A DNA stretch of 64,000 nt from Siphonobacter aquaeclarae (GCF_900103285.1 NZ_FNGS01000006.1:1-64000); one strand, 5' to 3'; shown: positions 51,320-59,774, counted from the first letter of the stretch. The notes: generated by a model from the sequence alone, not told the origin. Numbers and translations: made by a program.

Positions 51320-52504
51320 ATGTCTTTTCGCCGTCTTTTCCTCCTGTTTTTCTTCCTGTTACCGGCCGGATTACATGCGCAGCAACTCAGCCCGCAGGCA
51401 AAGACCAGCCTGATTACGGTAGGACCGGGGAATTATATCTACACCTTTTTCGGCCATACGGCAATCTGGATCTACGACCCGCTTCTGGGTGTAGACCGGG
51501 TGTATAACTACGGGACGTTCGACTTCCGTGCGTCGGGTTTTTACTGGAATTTTCTCCGGGGAAACCTGCCTTATAAGTTGTCCGTCTCTCCGCTCGACTA
51601 CCCCGATCCTCAATACAGCCAGCTCGAATACTGGAAGTCGGAAAACCGGAAAGTCACCGAACAGGAACTGAACCTGTCTCCGGCTCAGAAGCAAAAGCTC
51701 TATCAGATCCTGGAAATCAACGCCCTCCCGGAAAATAATACCTATCAGTACCGGCCGTATTACGATAACTGCTCGACCCGCCCGCGGGACAAAATACTGG
51801 AAGCCGCGGGCGACAGTATCCGCCTGGACTCAACCGATGTCTTTCTGCTGGGGAAATCGTACCGCTCATGGATGAATGATTACCTCGCCGAAAGCCCCTG
51901 GTCCAAACTGGGGCTGAATTTCCTCCTTGGGTACCCGATTGATAAGGTAACTACCCTGGGTGAGTCGACCTATATTCCCGACAACCTATTCCGGCTGATG
52001 GAGCATGCGACCGTCCGCCGGGCCAACGGTACCAGCGCTAAACTGGTGGGAAAAACAACGGTATTATTCGAGGCAAAGCCGGAAACAACGGGCTTTCTGT
52101 GGAAGGCCGTCTTCTGGATCGTAATGGCGTCGCCGCTGGTGTATGTCATCCTACGGAAGAAAAGCCTGCGGGCCGGTGGCGCGTTTGACCGGTTCCTCCT
52201 GGCACTGACGGGTGTTATCGGCGTCATTCAGCTATTGCTTTGGTTTGGTACCAAGCATGGCATTACCGATCTGAATTACAGCCTGTTTGTATTCAATCCG
52301 GGTAATATCGTGGCACTGGCGCTGCTGAAGCGCCGGTTGAAATGGGTTTCCTATTACTTTATCGCGGCGATGGTTTTTCTGGCCGTCGGCCTGATGATTT
52401 ACATTATTCTGTGGCAGGGTACGTGCGGACTCGTCTTTCTCATGATTACGCTGTTCGGCCGGTACCGCGTACTGGCCTCACGCAAGCATTACGGTATTCA
52501 ATAA
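51320..52504 (+). CDS. DUF4105-containing membrane protein
   Basis: A 394-residue protein with signal sequence (FLLFFFLLPAGLHAQ), a periplasmic DUF4105 domain (about 25-245) and four C-terminal helices (about 262-278, 293-312, 320-352, 358-385). The domain has the conserved FFGHTAIWIYDP (with a histidine resembling an active site) and the NYGTFDFRASGFYWNFLRGNLPYKLS block. The YRPYYDNCSTRPRDKI motif has a cysteine that may be catalytic, since DUF4105 is related to papain-like NlpC-type proteins. No activity is known. Confidence 0.85.
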   Translation: MSFRRLFLLFFFLLPAGLHAQQLSPQAKTSLITVGPGNYIYTFFGHTAIWIYDPLLGVDRVYNYGTFDFRASGFYWNFLRGNLPYKLSVSPLDYPDPQYSQLEYWKSENRKVTEQELNLSPAQKQKLYQILEINALPENNTYQYRPYYDNCSTRPRDKILEAAGDSIRLDSTDVFLLGKSYRSWMNDYLAESPWSKLGLNFLLGYPIDKVTTLGESTYIPDNLFRLMEHATVRRANGTSAKLVGKTTVLFEAKPETTGFLWKAVFWIVMASPLVYVILRKKSLRAGGAFDRFLLALTGVIGVIQLLLWFGTKHGITDLNYSLFVFNPGNIVALALLKRRLKWVSYYFIAAMVFLAVGLMIYIILWQGTCGLVFLMITLFGRYRVLASRKHYGIQ

Positions 52505-52531
52505 CGGCTCCCCGGGAGCGGCTTCTTTTCT

Positions 52532-53335
52532 ATGAATCTTGAAAAACTAACCCAGGACGTCAATCAACTGGCCCGGTCAGCCGGCGAGTTTATGCTCAAC
52601 GAGCTGAAGAGCTTTGATCCTTCCAAAATCGAACACAAATACGGAGAGAATTTCAATCTCGTTTCGTATGTCGACAAGGAAACGGAAGCCCGCCTCGTCG
52701 AAGGACTGTCCCGGCTCATTCCCGGTTCAGGCTTTATCACCGAAGAAGGAACGGTGGAACAGGCGAAGGATGAAGAATTTGTTTGGGTCATCGATCCACT
52801 CGACGGCACCACCAATTTCCTCCATGCCTATCCGCAGTTCTGCACCAGTATCGGATTGATGCAGGGAGGGAAGATTATTTCCGGCGTGATCTATGAGCCT
52901 TTCCGGGACGAAATGTTCTTCACCTGGAAAAACGGCGGCGCCTGGATGAATCGCGAGCGCCTGGCTGTTTCGAAGGTATCGGCGGTACAGCACAGCCTGC
53001 TGGCCTGCGGATTTCCGAGCCGGCAAAACCAGAAGACGGAAGCGTACATGTCCATGATTCAGAAAATCACGCGGGAATCACACGGTTTCCGCCGGATCGG
53101 TTCCGCCGCGCTTGATTTGGCCTATACCGCCCGCGGCTGGTTTGAAGGCTATTTTGAGTATAACCTCAACAGTTGGGACATGGCAGCGGGCGTGTTACTG
53201 GTAGAAGAAGCCGGCGGCCAGGTGACTGATTTTCAGGGGGGAGATAATTACCTCTTTGGCGGAGAAATTATTTCTTCCAATACCTTGATTCACAAGGAAT
53301 TGATGGGAATGATTGCAGAAAGCTGGAATCAATGA
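52532..53335 (+). CDS. Inositol monophosphatase family protein
   Basis: A 267-residue Mg-dependent, lithium-sensitive-type phosphatase of the IMPase/SuhB family. Motifs are FITEEGT (metal-binding Glu), WVIDPLDGTTNFLHAYP (DxDGT metal site), GSAALDLAYTARG and NSWDMAAGVLLVEEAGG (last metal Asp in WD). Substrates of relatives include myo-inositol-1-phosphate, fructose-1,6-bisphosphate and PAP; the exact one cannot be read from the sequence. The spacing of 27 bases to DUF4105 and 25 to the next gene indicates cotranscription. Confidence 0.94.
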   Translation: MNLEKLTQDVNQLARSAGEFMLNELKSFDPSKIEHKYGENFNLVSYVDKETEARLVEGLSRLIPGSGFITEEGTVEQAKDEEFVWVIDPLDGTTNFLHAYPQFCTSIGLMQGGKIISGVIYEPFRDEMFFTWKNGGAWMNRERLAVSKVSAVQHSLLACGFPSRQNQKTEAYMSMIQKITRESHGFRRIGSAALDLAYTARGWFEGYFEYNLNSWDMAAGVLLVEEAGGQVTDFQGGDNYLFGGEIISSNTLIHKELMGMIAESWNQ

Positions 53336-53360
53336 AACATTACGCCGTTTGTAGGCGTTT

Positions 53361-53537
53361 ATGTACCAAAGTAAAAAAATAATGGAAACGGTCGTTATCG
53401 GAATCTTGTTTGTCGGAGCCGTTGCCTGGATGGGTAACAAAATCCGGCGCCAGTTCAGCCTGCGGAAGGAGGGAGGATGTGCGAAAGGTTGTGGAACGTG
53501 TGCGGCAGCCAGGCTGAGCGAGGTCAAGGCTGAGTAG
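53361..53537 (+). CDS. FeoB-associated Cys-rich membrane protein
   Basis: A 58-residue small protein. One transmembrane segment (about 9-24, VVIGILFVGAVAWMG) is followed by a basic stretch and the motif GGCAKGCGTCAA, with C40, C44 and C47. This is the hallmark of the FeoB-associated Cys-rich proteins that usually sit next to the ferrous transporter FeoB. No feoB is present in this window, so it is orphaned from that context. It lies 25 bases after the IMPase gene. An ATG at 53382 may be the true start. Confidence 0.8.
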   Translation: MYQSKKIMETVVIGILFVGAVAWMGNKIRRQFSLRKEGGCAKGCGTCAAARLSEVKAE

Positions 53538-53562
53538 GATCGTTTCGTTTGCTTTCATTACC

Positions 53563-53598
53563 GGTCGGCCCGCAGTTATCGCGGGTCGACCTTTTTTT
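53563..53598 (+). terminator. Intrinsic terminator after the FeoB-associated gene
   Basis: GGTCGGCCCGC (53563-53573) pairs with GCGGGTCGACC (53581-53591) through one G-T wobble, loop AGTTATC, followed by seven T. It ends the rsmI-to-Feo run and abuts element A4. Confidence 0.88.
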
Positions 53599-53671
53599 GT
53601 CTGTGTATTCTGTGAAGTCTGTGAGAAAAATAAAAATTGCTCACAGACTTCACAGAATACACAGACAAAAT
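53592..53671. repeat. Palindromic element A4 (TCTGTG family)
   Basis: Arms 53596-53630 and 53640-53670 are perfect inverted copies carrying TCTGTGTATTCTGTG and AAGTCTGTGAG, with a loop of about 9 AT-rich bases. The right arm ends three bases before the stop codon of the minus-strand FMN reductase gene, and the T tract of the adjacent terminator overlaps the left arm. Confidence 0.9.
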
Positions 53672-53673
53672 TT

Positions 53674-54171
53674 TCAGGATTGGTTGAGGGTAGAAAGGAA
53701 CCGCTCCATCATTTCTTTCAGCTCTACCTGCTGCCCCTCCCAGGTCGTGCGCGCGTTGGGAATAAGTCTGTCTTCTGTAATCGATGCTCCGAGGGTACGG
53801 AGAACGAGCAATAACGATTCATGCGCTTTTTCACCTGATAAAGATGCCGTGACCGGAAACGTCGGCTTCCCGTCCCAAACCATACCCGAGACGGTCCAGT
53901 CCAGCGCATTTTTCAGTGCGCCGGGCATGGCAAAAACATATTCGGGTGAGCAGATGACGACACCGTCGGCCTTCGCCAGGCGGTCTTTCCAGCGCGCAAC
54001 AGCCTCCGGATCTTCCGTGACGTCGGGGTTGAAAGCCGGAAGCTGGTCCAGTTCGTCGTAAAAATCCCACGAAACGCGGTCTGCAGAAACGGAGTGGAGG
54101 TACTGCAAAATGTCCTGGTTCACCGACCGGGAACGAAGGCTGCCGGAAACGGCAAGGAGACGGAGTGACAT
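53674..54171 (-). CDS. NADPH-dependent FMN reductase
   Basis: A 165-residue flavodoxin-like oxidoreductase of the NADPH-dependent FMN reductase (SsuE/ChrR-type) family. The phosphate-binding loop is VSGSLRSRSVN (about 8-18), and SPEYVFAMPGALKNALDW (about 75-92) is the typical FMN/ring-binding segment. Relatives reduce FMN, azo dyes, quinones or chromate; the target here is unknown. It is divergent from polA with 144 bases between. Its stop codon is bordered by element A4. Confidence 0.92.
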   Translation of the reverse strand: MSLRLLAVSGSLRSRSVNQDILQYLHSVSADRVSWDFYDELDQLPAFNPDVTEDPEAVARWKDRLAKADGVVICSPEYVFAMPGALKNALDWTVSGMVWDGKPTFPVTASLSGEKAHESLLLVLRTLGASITEDRLIPNARTTWEGQQVELKEMMERFLSTLNQS

Positions 54172-54315
54172 ACAAAACGGGTTGTGGAATCCGTAACCCC
54201 AAACCGGCCCGGAATGGTTGCAGACCCCGGCTTTTTATTTACCTGCCGGAGTCGGAGGAATAACCGAAACCTTGGTTTCAACCACTATCTTGCGCCCAAG
54301 AAACGTTGCGGCTGC

Positions 54316-57132
54316 ATGAAAAAATTATTCCTCCTGGACGCGATGGCCCTGATTTACAGAGCCCACTTTGCGTTTGCGAAAACTCCGCGGATTACCTCGA
54401 CCGGTTTGAATACCAGCGCTGTATTCGGCTTTACGAATACCCTGCTGGAACTGCTGAAGAAAGAAAACCCCACGCACCTCGGGGTGGCCTTTGATACGCC
54501 GAAGCCTACCTTCCGGCATGTCCGCTACGAACTCTACAAGGCCCAGCGCCAGGAACAGCCTGAGGATATTACCACGGCGATTCCGTATGTGAAACGCCTT
54601 TGCGAAGCTCTGTGTATTCCGGTACTTCAGCTCGACGGGTATGAGGCTGACGACGTCATCGGAACGCTTGCCAAAAAGGCTTCCAATTCCTTCGAAGTAT
54701 ACATGATGACACCCGACAAAGACTACGGGCAGCTCGTCGAAGAACATATCAAACTCTATAAACCGGCTTTTCTCGGCAAAGACGTCGAGATCATGGGGCC
54801 GAAGGAGGTATGCGACCGGTGGGGTATCTCCGACGTACACCAGGTCGTGGATATTCTGGGACTCATGGGCGATGCGGTGGATAATATCCCCGGTATTCCC
54901 GGAGTCGGTGAGAAAACGGCCGTCAAACTCATCAATGAATACGGATCGGTCGAAAACCTCATCGCCAATGCCGATCAGTTGAAGGGAAAACTGGGCGAAA
55001 ACGTCCGGAATTTCGCTGAGCAGGGGCTCTTGTCGAAGGAACTGGCGGTTATTGAGCAAAATGTTCCGATCGATTTTGTCGAAACAGAACTTGAACTCTG
55101 CGAACCGAACCGGGAAATGCTCTCGGCCTTGCTCGACGAACTGGAGTTCCGGACGCTTCGCCGTCGTTTGCTGGGTGACGAGCCCGGTGTAGCGGCGCCC
55201 GTCGCACCCAAAGCCGCCAAGCCGAAACCCGCCGGGCAGATGGATCTTTTCGGCGGAGGAGCGGTTGAAGTAGCCGTGGTTGTCGAAGTAGCGGAGGAAA
55301 CGGAAACCGGCGGCAAGCGTACCATTCACGATACCCTGCACGACTACCGGCTGGTCGATACGCCTGAGTTGCGCCGCTCCCTTGCACATTTTCTCAACCT
55401 CCAGGAAATCATCTGTTTCGATACCGAGACGACGGACGTATCGGCGGTGGAAGCGGACCTGCTCGGCCTGGCTTTTTCTTACCGGAAGGGAGAGGGCTTT
55501 TATGTTCCCGTTCCCGAAAACCGGGAGCAGGCTCAGGCGATTGTAGAGGAGTTCCGGATGGTATTCGAGAACGAATCGATCGAAAAAATCGCGCAGAATA
55601 TCAAGTATGACCTAACGGTGTTGTCGCACTACGGCATCGAGGTAAAAGGAAAGCTGTACGATACCATGCTGGCCCACTACCTCATCGAGCCGGAGAAGCG
55701 GCATAACATGGATATTCTGGCGGAAACATACCTGCATTATACGCCCGTTTCGATCGAGGAACTGATCGGAAAGAAGGGTAAAACGCAGGGGAATATGCGG
55801 GATGCCGACCTTGAAAAAGTCAAGGAATACTCGGCGGAAGACGCCGATATCACCTTCCAGTTGCATCGCCGGCTGAACCCGATTCTGGCTCAGAACGACA
55901 AGCTTGTCCGTCTGTTTGAAGACGTGGAAATGCCGCTGGCGCGTGTGCTTTCGGAAGTAGAGCTGGAAGGAGTAAGACTTGATGTAGACTTCCTCCGCGA
56001 CTTGTCGGCCAAACTCGACAACGACCTGCGTGAAACCCAGCAAAAGGCCTGGGAGCTGGCGGGTACGGAGTTCAATATCTCGTCCCCGAAACAACTCGGT
56101 GAGATTTTGTTCGAGAAACTACAACTCGATCCCAAAGCCAAGAAGACCAAAACCGGGCAGTACATGACCGGGGAAGAGGTACTCGTGACGTTGGAGTCGA
56201 AACATGAAATCGTTCGGAAAATTCTTGATTTTCGGGAGTTTCTGAAACTGAAGTCGACCTATGTCGATGCGCTGCCGACGCTGGTATCGCCCCGTACGGG
56301 TCGCCTGCATACGAGCTTTAACCAGGCCGTGACGGCGACGGGCCGGTTATCTTCCAACAACCCGAACCTTCAGAATATTCCGATCCGGACCGAACGCGGG
56401 CGGGAAATCCGCCGGGCGTTTATTCCCCGGGATGAGGAGCACGTGATTCTGTCAGCTGACTATTCCCAGATCGAGCTTCGGATTATGGCGGCTTTTTCGG
56501 GAGATGCCAGTATGATGGAGGCGTTTAACCGGGGCGAGGACGTCCACAAGGCTACGGCGAGCAAAGTATTCAACGTACCCATCGATCAGGTGACGTCGGA
56601 TATGCGGCGGAAAGCGAAGACGGTCAACTTCGGGATCATCTACGGGGTATCGGCTTTCGGGCTGTCCCAGCAGGTGGAAGTATCCCGGACAGAGGCCAAA
56701 GAGCTGATTGATAACTACTTCCGGGAGTTTCCGGCTGTCAAGCGGTACATGGATGATAGTATTCTCCGTGCCCGTGACCTGGGCTATGCCGAGACAGTAC
56801 TCGGTCGCCGGAGGTACCTGCCGAATATCAACTCGGCGAATATTACCGACCGCGGCTATGCCGAACGAAACGCCATCAATGCGCCTATTCAGGGCTCCGC
56901 GGCGGATATCATGAAAGTAGCGATGGTAAAAGTGCAGGAGTTTATGCGGAACGAGAAACTGAAATCCCGCATGATTCTCACCGTGCATGATGAATTGGTC
57001 TTCGATGCACACCGGTCGGAAATCGACTACCTGAAAGAACGCGTCAACGACCTGATGATTCATGCCCTGCCGCTGTCGGTGAAGATGGATACCGGCATGG
57101 GAGTGGGCGCCAACTGGCTCGAAGCCCATTAA
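54316..57132 (+). CDS. polA: DNA polymerase I
   Basis: A 938-residue replicative-repair polymerase. The 5'-3' exonuclease (1-270) has LLDAMALIYRAHFAF and GIPGVGEKTAVKLI. The 3'-5' exonuclease (about 370-560) keeps its catalytic sites: FDTETTD, NIKYDLTVL and YSAEDAD. The polymerase domain has motif A DYSQIELRIMAAFSGD, motif B RRKAKTVNFGIIYG and motif C VHDELV. It is thus proofreading-competent, unlike Taq. The frame opens 44 codons earlier, but the ATG at 54316 (MKKLFLLDAM) is the family start. A TATCTTGC box is about 30 bases upstream. A Pro/Ala/Lys-rich linker near 330-345 joins the domains. Confidence 0.97.
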   Translation: MKKLFLLDAMALIYRAHFAFAKTPRITSTGLNTSAVFGFTNTLLELLKKENPTHLGVAFDTPKPTFRHVRYELYKAQRQEQPEDITTAIPYVKRLCEALCIPVLQLDGYEADDVIGTLAKKASNSFEVYMMTPDKDYGQLVEEHIKLYKPAFLGKDVEIMGPKEVCDRWGISDVHQVVDILGLMGDAVDNIPGIPGVGEKTAVKLINEYGSVENLIANADQLKGKLGENVRNFAEQGLLSKELAVIEQNVPIDFVETELELCEPNREMLSALLDELEFRTLRRRLLGDEPGVAAPVAPKAAKPKPAGQMDLFGGGAVEVAVVVEVAEETETGGKRTIHDTLHDYRLVDTPELRRSLAHFLNLQEIICFDTETTDVSAVEADLLGLAFSYRKGEGFYVPVPENREQAQAIVEEFRMVFENESIEKIAQNIKYDLTVLSHYGIEVKGKLYDTMLAHYLIEPEKRHNMDILAETYLHYTPVSIEELIGKKGKTQGNMRDADLEKVKEYSAEDADITFQLHRRLNPILAQNDKLVRLFEDVEMPLARVLSEVELEGVRLDVDFLRDLSAKLDNDLRETQQKAWELAGTEFNISSPKQLGEILFEKLQLDPKAKKTKTGQYMTGEEVLVTLESKHEIVRKILDFREFLKLKSTYVDALPTLVSPRTGRLHTSFNQAVTATGRLSSNNPNLQNIPIRTERGREIRRAFIPRDEEHVILSADYSQIELRIMAAFSGDASMMEAFNRGEDVHKATASKVFNVPIDQVTSDMRRKAKTVNFGIIYGVSAFGLSQQVEVSRTEAKELIDNYFREFPAVKRYMDDSILRARDLGYAETVLGRRRYLPNINSANITDRGYAERNAINAPIQGSAADIMKVAMVKVQEFMRNEKLKSRMILTVHDELVFDAHRSEIDYLKERVNDLMIHALPLSVKMDTGMGVGANWLEAH

Positions 57133-57203
57133 AATTCACGTCCGAATCAAACGAAAAACTAATTTTACAACGTTATTCCCCTGTTTTGAACCAATAGCCA
57201 GAT

Positions 57204-57707
57204 ATGAAAAAAAGTTTGCTTGCGCTGCTCGTCCTGTTCGCCTTTGTAACCGGTTGCAAAAAGGACGACGACAAAAATCCCTCAGCCGACACCAAAACCC
57301 TGCTGACCAAGACCTGGATCGCTTCGAAAGTGGCCGGTAATGCCAGCGGTATTTCCATTACCGTTTACACCCGGGGCGCGTCGACCAACCTGTACGACAA
57401 GTTCAAGAACTTCTCCGTATCGCTGAAATCCGATGGCACCTATTCCAGCAATGACACCGAAGGAACGACGACGACCGGTACCTGGGCGTTGTCTTCGGAC
57501 AACAAGACCCTGACCCTGACGGCTTCCAACGGCGCCAAGGTGGTGTATACGGTCAATTCGGTTTCTTCGACGGCTGCTTCTTTCAAGTATACCATCGACT
57601 TGAACGCGCAGTCGACGTTCGTTACGGCGATCGTACAACTGGCTGCTGCTCAGGGTGTAACCGTGAAGACCGGGGATTACCTGACGTTTGATGTCATTCC
57701 TCAGTAA
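57204..57707 (+). CDS. Lipocalin-like lipoprotein
   Basis: A 167-residue lipoprotein with signal peptide II: MKKSLLALLVLFAFVTGCKK, lipidated Cys at about 18. An acidic KKDDD stretch right after the Cys fits Bacteroidota surface-export signals, so it may lie on the cell surface. The rest is a small beta-barrel rich in Thr/Ser, with SDGTYSSNDTEGTTTTGTWAL and KTLTLTASNGAKVVYTV repeats, as in lipocalin-like DUFs. Function is unknown. A terminator follows 19 bases after the stop. Confidence 0.8.
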   Translation: MKKSLLALLVLFAFVTGCKKDDDKNPSADTKTLLTKTWIASKVAGNASGISITVYTRGASTNLYDKFKNFSVSLKSDGTYSSNDTEGTTTTGTWALSSDNKTLTLTASNGAKVVYTVNSVSSTAASFKYTIDLNAQSTFVTAIVQLAAAQGVTVKTGDYLTFDVIPQ

Positions 57708-57725
57708 GAAATTTTTAGCAGGGAG

Positions 57726-57750
57726 AAAGGCGGGGAGACCCGCCTTTTTT
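57726..57750 (+). terminator. Intrinsic terminator after the lipoprotein gene
   Basis: A 9-bp stem AAAGGCGGG (57726-57734) with CCCGCCTTT (57739-57747), loop GAGA, runs into TTTTTT. It clearly ends the lipoprotein unit. Confidence 0.92.
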
Positions 57751-57879
57751 CGTTGGAAGAGGGTCGTCGGGGTAGTCGCACTATTTTTGGGAGCGACAAA
57801 TTTCCATCTTTGGACACCGGCGTATTCCATTCATTTTGACGACCTCCTGCGAAGCGGGAGTATTTCCAACCTGTAAGTC

Positions 57880-58863
57880 ATGGGAACCCTCAAATCTGTT
57901 GTCCACCTTTCCCTCGATGGATTCGTTGCCCGGCCCGGCGGCGATCTCAGTGCTTTTCCGTCCGGAGCTGAAAACCTGGCGTTTGTCAACGAACTGACTG
58001 ATACGGCGGATGTCGGATTGTTCGGCCGGAATTCCTTCGAACTCCTTGATACACACTGGCCCGGCGCGAAGGATCTTCCGGGTGCTACTCAGGAAGAAAT
58101 TAGCTATTCCAACTGGTATAACCGGGTGCGGAAAGTGGTGGTAACGGATTCCGGTTCTCCGGAAGGCACGGAGACCTTCCCGAGGGATTGCGCCGCACAC
58201 GTCCGTCAGCTGAAGGCTTCGACGGCAGGGGATATTCTGTTGTTCGGCAGCCCTAGTGTCACCCGCTACCTTTTGAGTAAAAGCTTGATCGATGAGCTGT
58301 GGATATTCATCAATCCGGTGTTGTTTGGAGAGGGAATTCCGCTGTTTCCGGCGTCTTCCGAAACGACGCGGCTGGCGCTGACGATGCTCAAAAAGTTTCC
58401 AAATGGAGAGATTGTGATGAATTACAGGCTGTTACCTGTCGTGGCAAAAGAGACATTGCGGGCGGAAGTAACGGTGCGGCAACCGATCGATGTAGCCTGG
58501 CTGGCATGGACCAGCCCGGAGGCGATCCGGGAGTGGAACATTCCGTTCGACCACTGGCATACGCCCCGTGCCGAGAACGACCTTCGTCCGGGAGGCGCAT
58601 TTTTTTACCGCATGGAAACGAAAGACGGCAGTGAGGGTTTTGACTACCGCGGCCGGTACGACCGGATTGAGTTTCAGGAGTTGATTACCCTCACGCTCGC
58701 TGACGGACGGAAATCGTTCATCCGTTTTGCCTCCGATGGCAAGCGCACCATCGTGACCGAACAGTTTGAACCAGAAGCGGATACCCCGCCGGAACTGCAA
58801 AAGGAATTTTGCCAGAAGGTACTGGAGCGGTTCAAGGCATATGTGGAGGGGAAAGGGATATAG
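57880..58863 (+). CDS. Fused RibD_C (dihydrofolate-reductase-like) and SRPBCC (AHSA1) domain protein
   Basis: A 327-residue two-domain protein. Residues 1-185 resemble the RibD C-terminal/dihydrofolate reductase-like fold: KSVVHLSLDGFVARPGGDLS, VGLFGRNSFELL, DILLFGSPSVTRYLLSKSLIDELWIFINPVLFGEGIPLF. Residues about 190-327 form an AHSA1-type SRPBCC ligand-binding domain: VRQPIDVAWLAWTSPEAIREWN, LRPGGAFFYRMETKDGS and GYDRIEF-like repeats. Each domain is common alone; the fusion is unusual. Function unknown. The ATG at 57880 is directly followed by homology to the first domain. Confidence 0.85.
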   Translation: MGTLKSVVHLSLDGFVARPGGDLSAFPSGAENLAFVNELTDTADVGLFGRNSFELLDTHWPGAKDLPGATQEEISYSNWYNRVRKVVVTDSGSPEGTETFPRDCAAHVRQLKASTAGDILLFGSPSVTRYLLSKSLIDELWIFINPVLFGEGIPLFPASSETTRLALTMLKKFPNGEIVMNYRLLPVVAKETLRAEVTVRQPIDVAWLAWTSPEAIREWNIPFDHWHTPRAENDLRPGGAFFYRMETKDGSEGFDYRGRYDRIEFQELITLTLADGRKSFIRFASDGKRTIVTEQFEPEADTPPELQKEFCQKVLERFKAYVEGKGI

Positions 58864-58872
58864 TATCGGCAG

Positions 58873-59084
58873 ATGACCCCGGAGGGGTCGAAGGTTATTA
58901 ACCCTGGGTAGATACCCGGGGATCTGCCCGAAGCTGGTGCCGAAGCAGGTACCCGAGCTGGAATCTCCGGGCTGGAATCTCCGAGCTGGAATCCCTGGGC
59001 TGGAATCCCTGGGCTGGAATCCCCGAGCTGGAATCCCCGGGCGCAGCCCGGGGTTACTGGCGTTTGACCCCTTCGGGGTCGGTG
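58873..59084. repeat. GACCCC/GGGGTC element E with an internal 14-bp tandem array
   Basis: Two inverted arms, about 58873-58921 (GACCCC-GGA-GGGGTC hairpin then ACCCTGGGTAGATACCCGGGG) and 59043-59084 (CCCGGGG, then GACCCC-TTC-GGGGTC), flank the tandem array at 58955-59038. It starts 10 bases after the stop of the fusion gene. The pattern resembles the other palindromic elements, with a different module. Confidence 0.75.
58955..59038. repeat. Six tandem copies of a 14-bp unit
   Basis: Six contiguous units of the form GRGCTGGAATCYCY, each 14 nt with one to three changes, run from 58955 to 59038. They read through all three frames of a 14-nt period, so they are not a protein repeat. No spacers separate them, so this is not CRISPR. 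Confidence 0.88.
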
Positions 59085-59147
59085 GTGCGGCGAGCTTCCC
59101 GGAGATATTATCTCAGTTCGCAGAATAGATCGTTTCCGGCTGAAAAA

Positions 59148-59279
59148 ATGGCAGCCCGATGGGGTCACAAAACTGGAGCCGATCCGGAGAAATTGGGCGC
59201 TCCCCGGGCCACTCCGCTGGCCTGGGCGCGGAAAAAAGAACACTTGGAAATCGAACGAATCCTGATGAATCAACCCTAA
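59148..59279 (+). pseudogene. Ankyrin-repeat gene remnant (C-terminal end only)
   Basis: A 43-codon open segment, MAARWGHKTGADPEKLGAPRATPLAWARKKEHLEIERILMNQP in parts: WGHKTGADPEKL, then ATPLAWARKKEHLEIERIL, matching the end of an ankyrin-repeat protein. The upstream DNA is the E element and tandem array, not ankyrin sequence. It therefore looks like the 3' stump of a gene disrupted by repeat insertion or deletion. It ends 6 bases before the DinB-fold gene. It could also be a small functional ORF. Confidence 0.45.
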
Positions 59280-59285
59280 TTCCGT

Positions 59286-59774
59286 ATGCTCGACATCCTC
59301 AAGGAAGGTCTCCGAAACCAGCTGGGCGCTGCGATCGACATGCTTGAAAATGCCATCCGGCGGTGCCCCGGCGAGCATTGGGAAACCAACCAGTTCTGGT
59401 ATCACGCCTTTCACTGCCTGTTTTTTCTGGATTATTACCTGGCGGAAGACCCGCCGTCGTTCACGCCACCGCTGCCTTTCGACGAATCGGAGTTTGAAGA
59501 CCGCATGCCCGACCGTATTTATACGCAAGAGGAGCTGCTGGACTACCTCGATAAGAGCCGTCGCCATTGCTACGCGCAGATTTCCGGTCTGACGAACGAA
59601 GGGTTGACCGCCCGCTGGATCAACTCCTCCGGTTCCATGAACTATTCCCGACACGAAATACTCCTCTACAACCTCCGGCATACCCAGCACCATGCCGCGC
59701 AGCTGAATCTCCTCCTCCGGCAAACCATCAACGACGCGCCGGAATGGGTTTTCCGGGCCGGGGAGCACTTCTGA
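59286..59774 (+). CDS. DinB-superfamily metal-binding protein
   Basis: A 162-residue four-helix DinB-fold protein. The three histidine ligands typical of the family are suggested by FWYHAFHCLFFLDYYL (about 37-52) and LRHTQHHAAQLNLLL (about 130-144). Members are nickel- or zinc-binding, some being thiol transferases or hydrolases; this one is uncharacterised. The name refers to the Bacillus DinB fold, not DNA polymerase IV. It follows the ankyrin remnant closely. Confidence 0.85.
   Translation: MLDILKEGLRNQLGAAIDMLENAIRRCPGEHWETNQFWYHAFHCLFFLDYYLAEDPPSFTPPLPFDESEFEDRMPDRIYTQEELLDYLDKSRRHCYAQISGLTNEGLTARWINSSGSMNYSRHEILLYNLRHTQHHAAQLNLLLRQTINDAPEWVFRAGEHF

Noticed and set aside
58955-59038. 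CRISPR array suggested by six repeats
   Set aside because: Units are 14 nt and contiguous with no spacers, and no cas genes are present.
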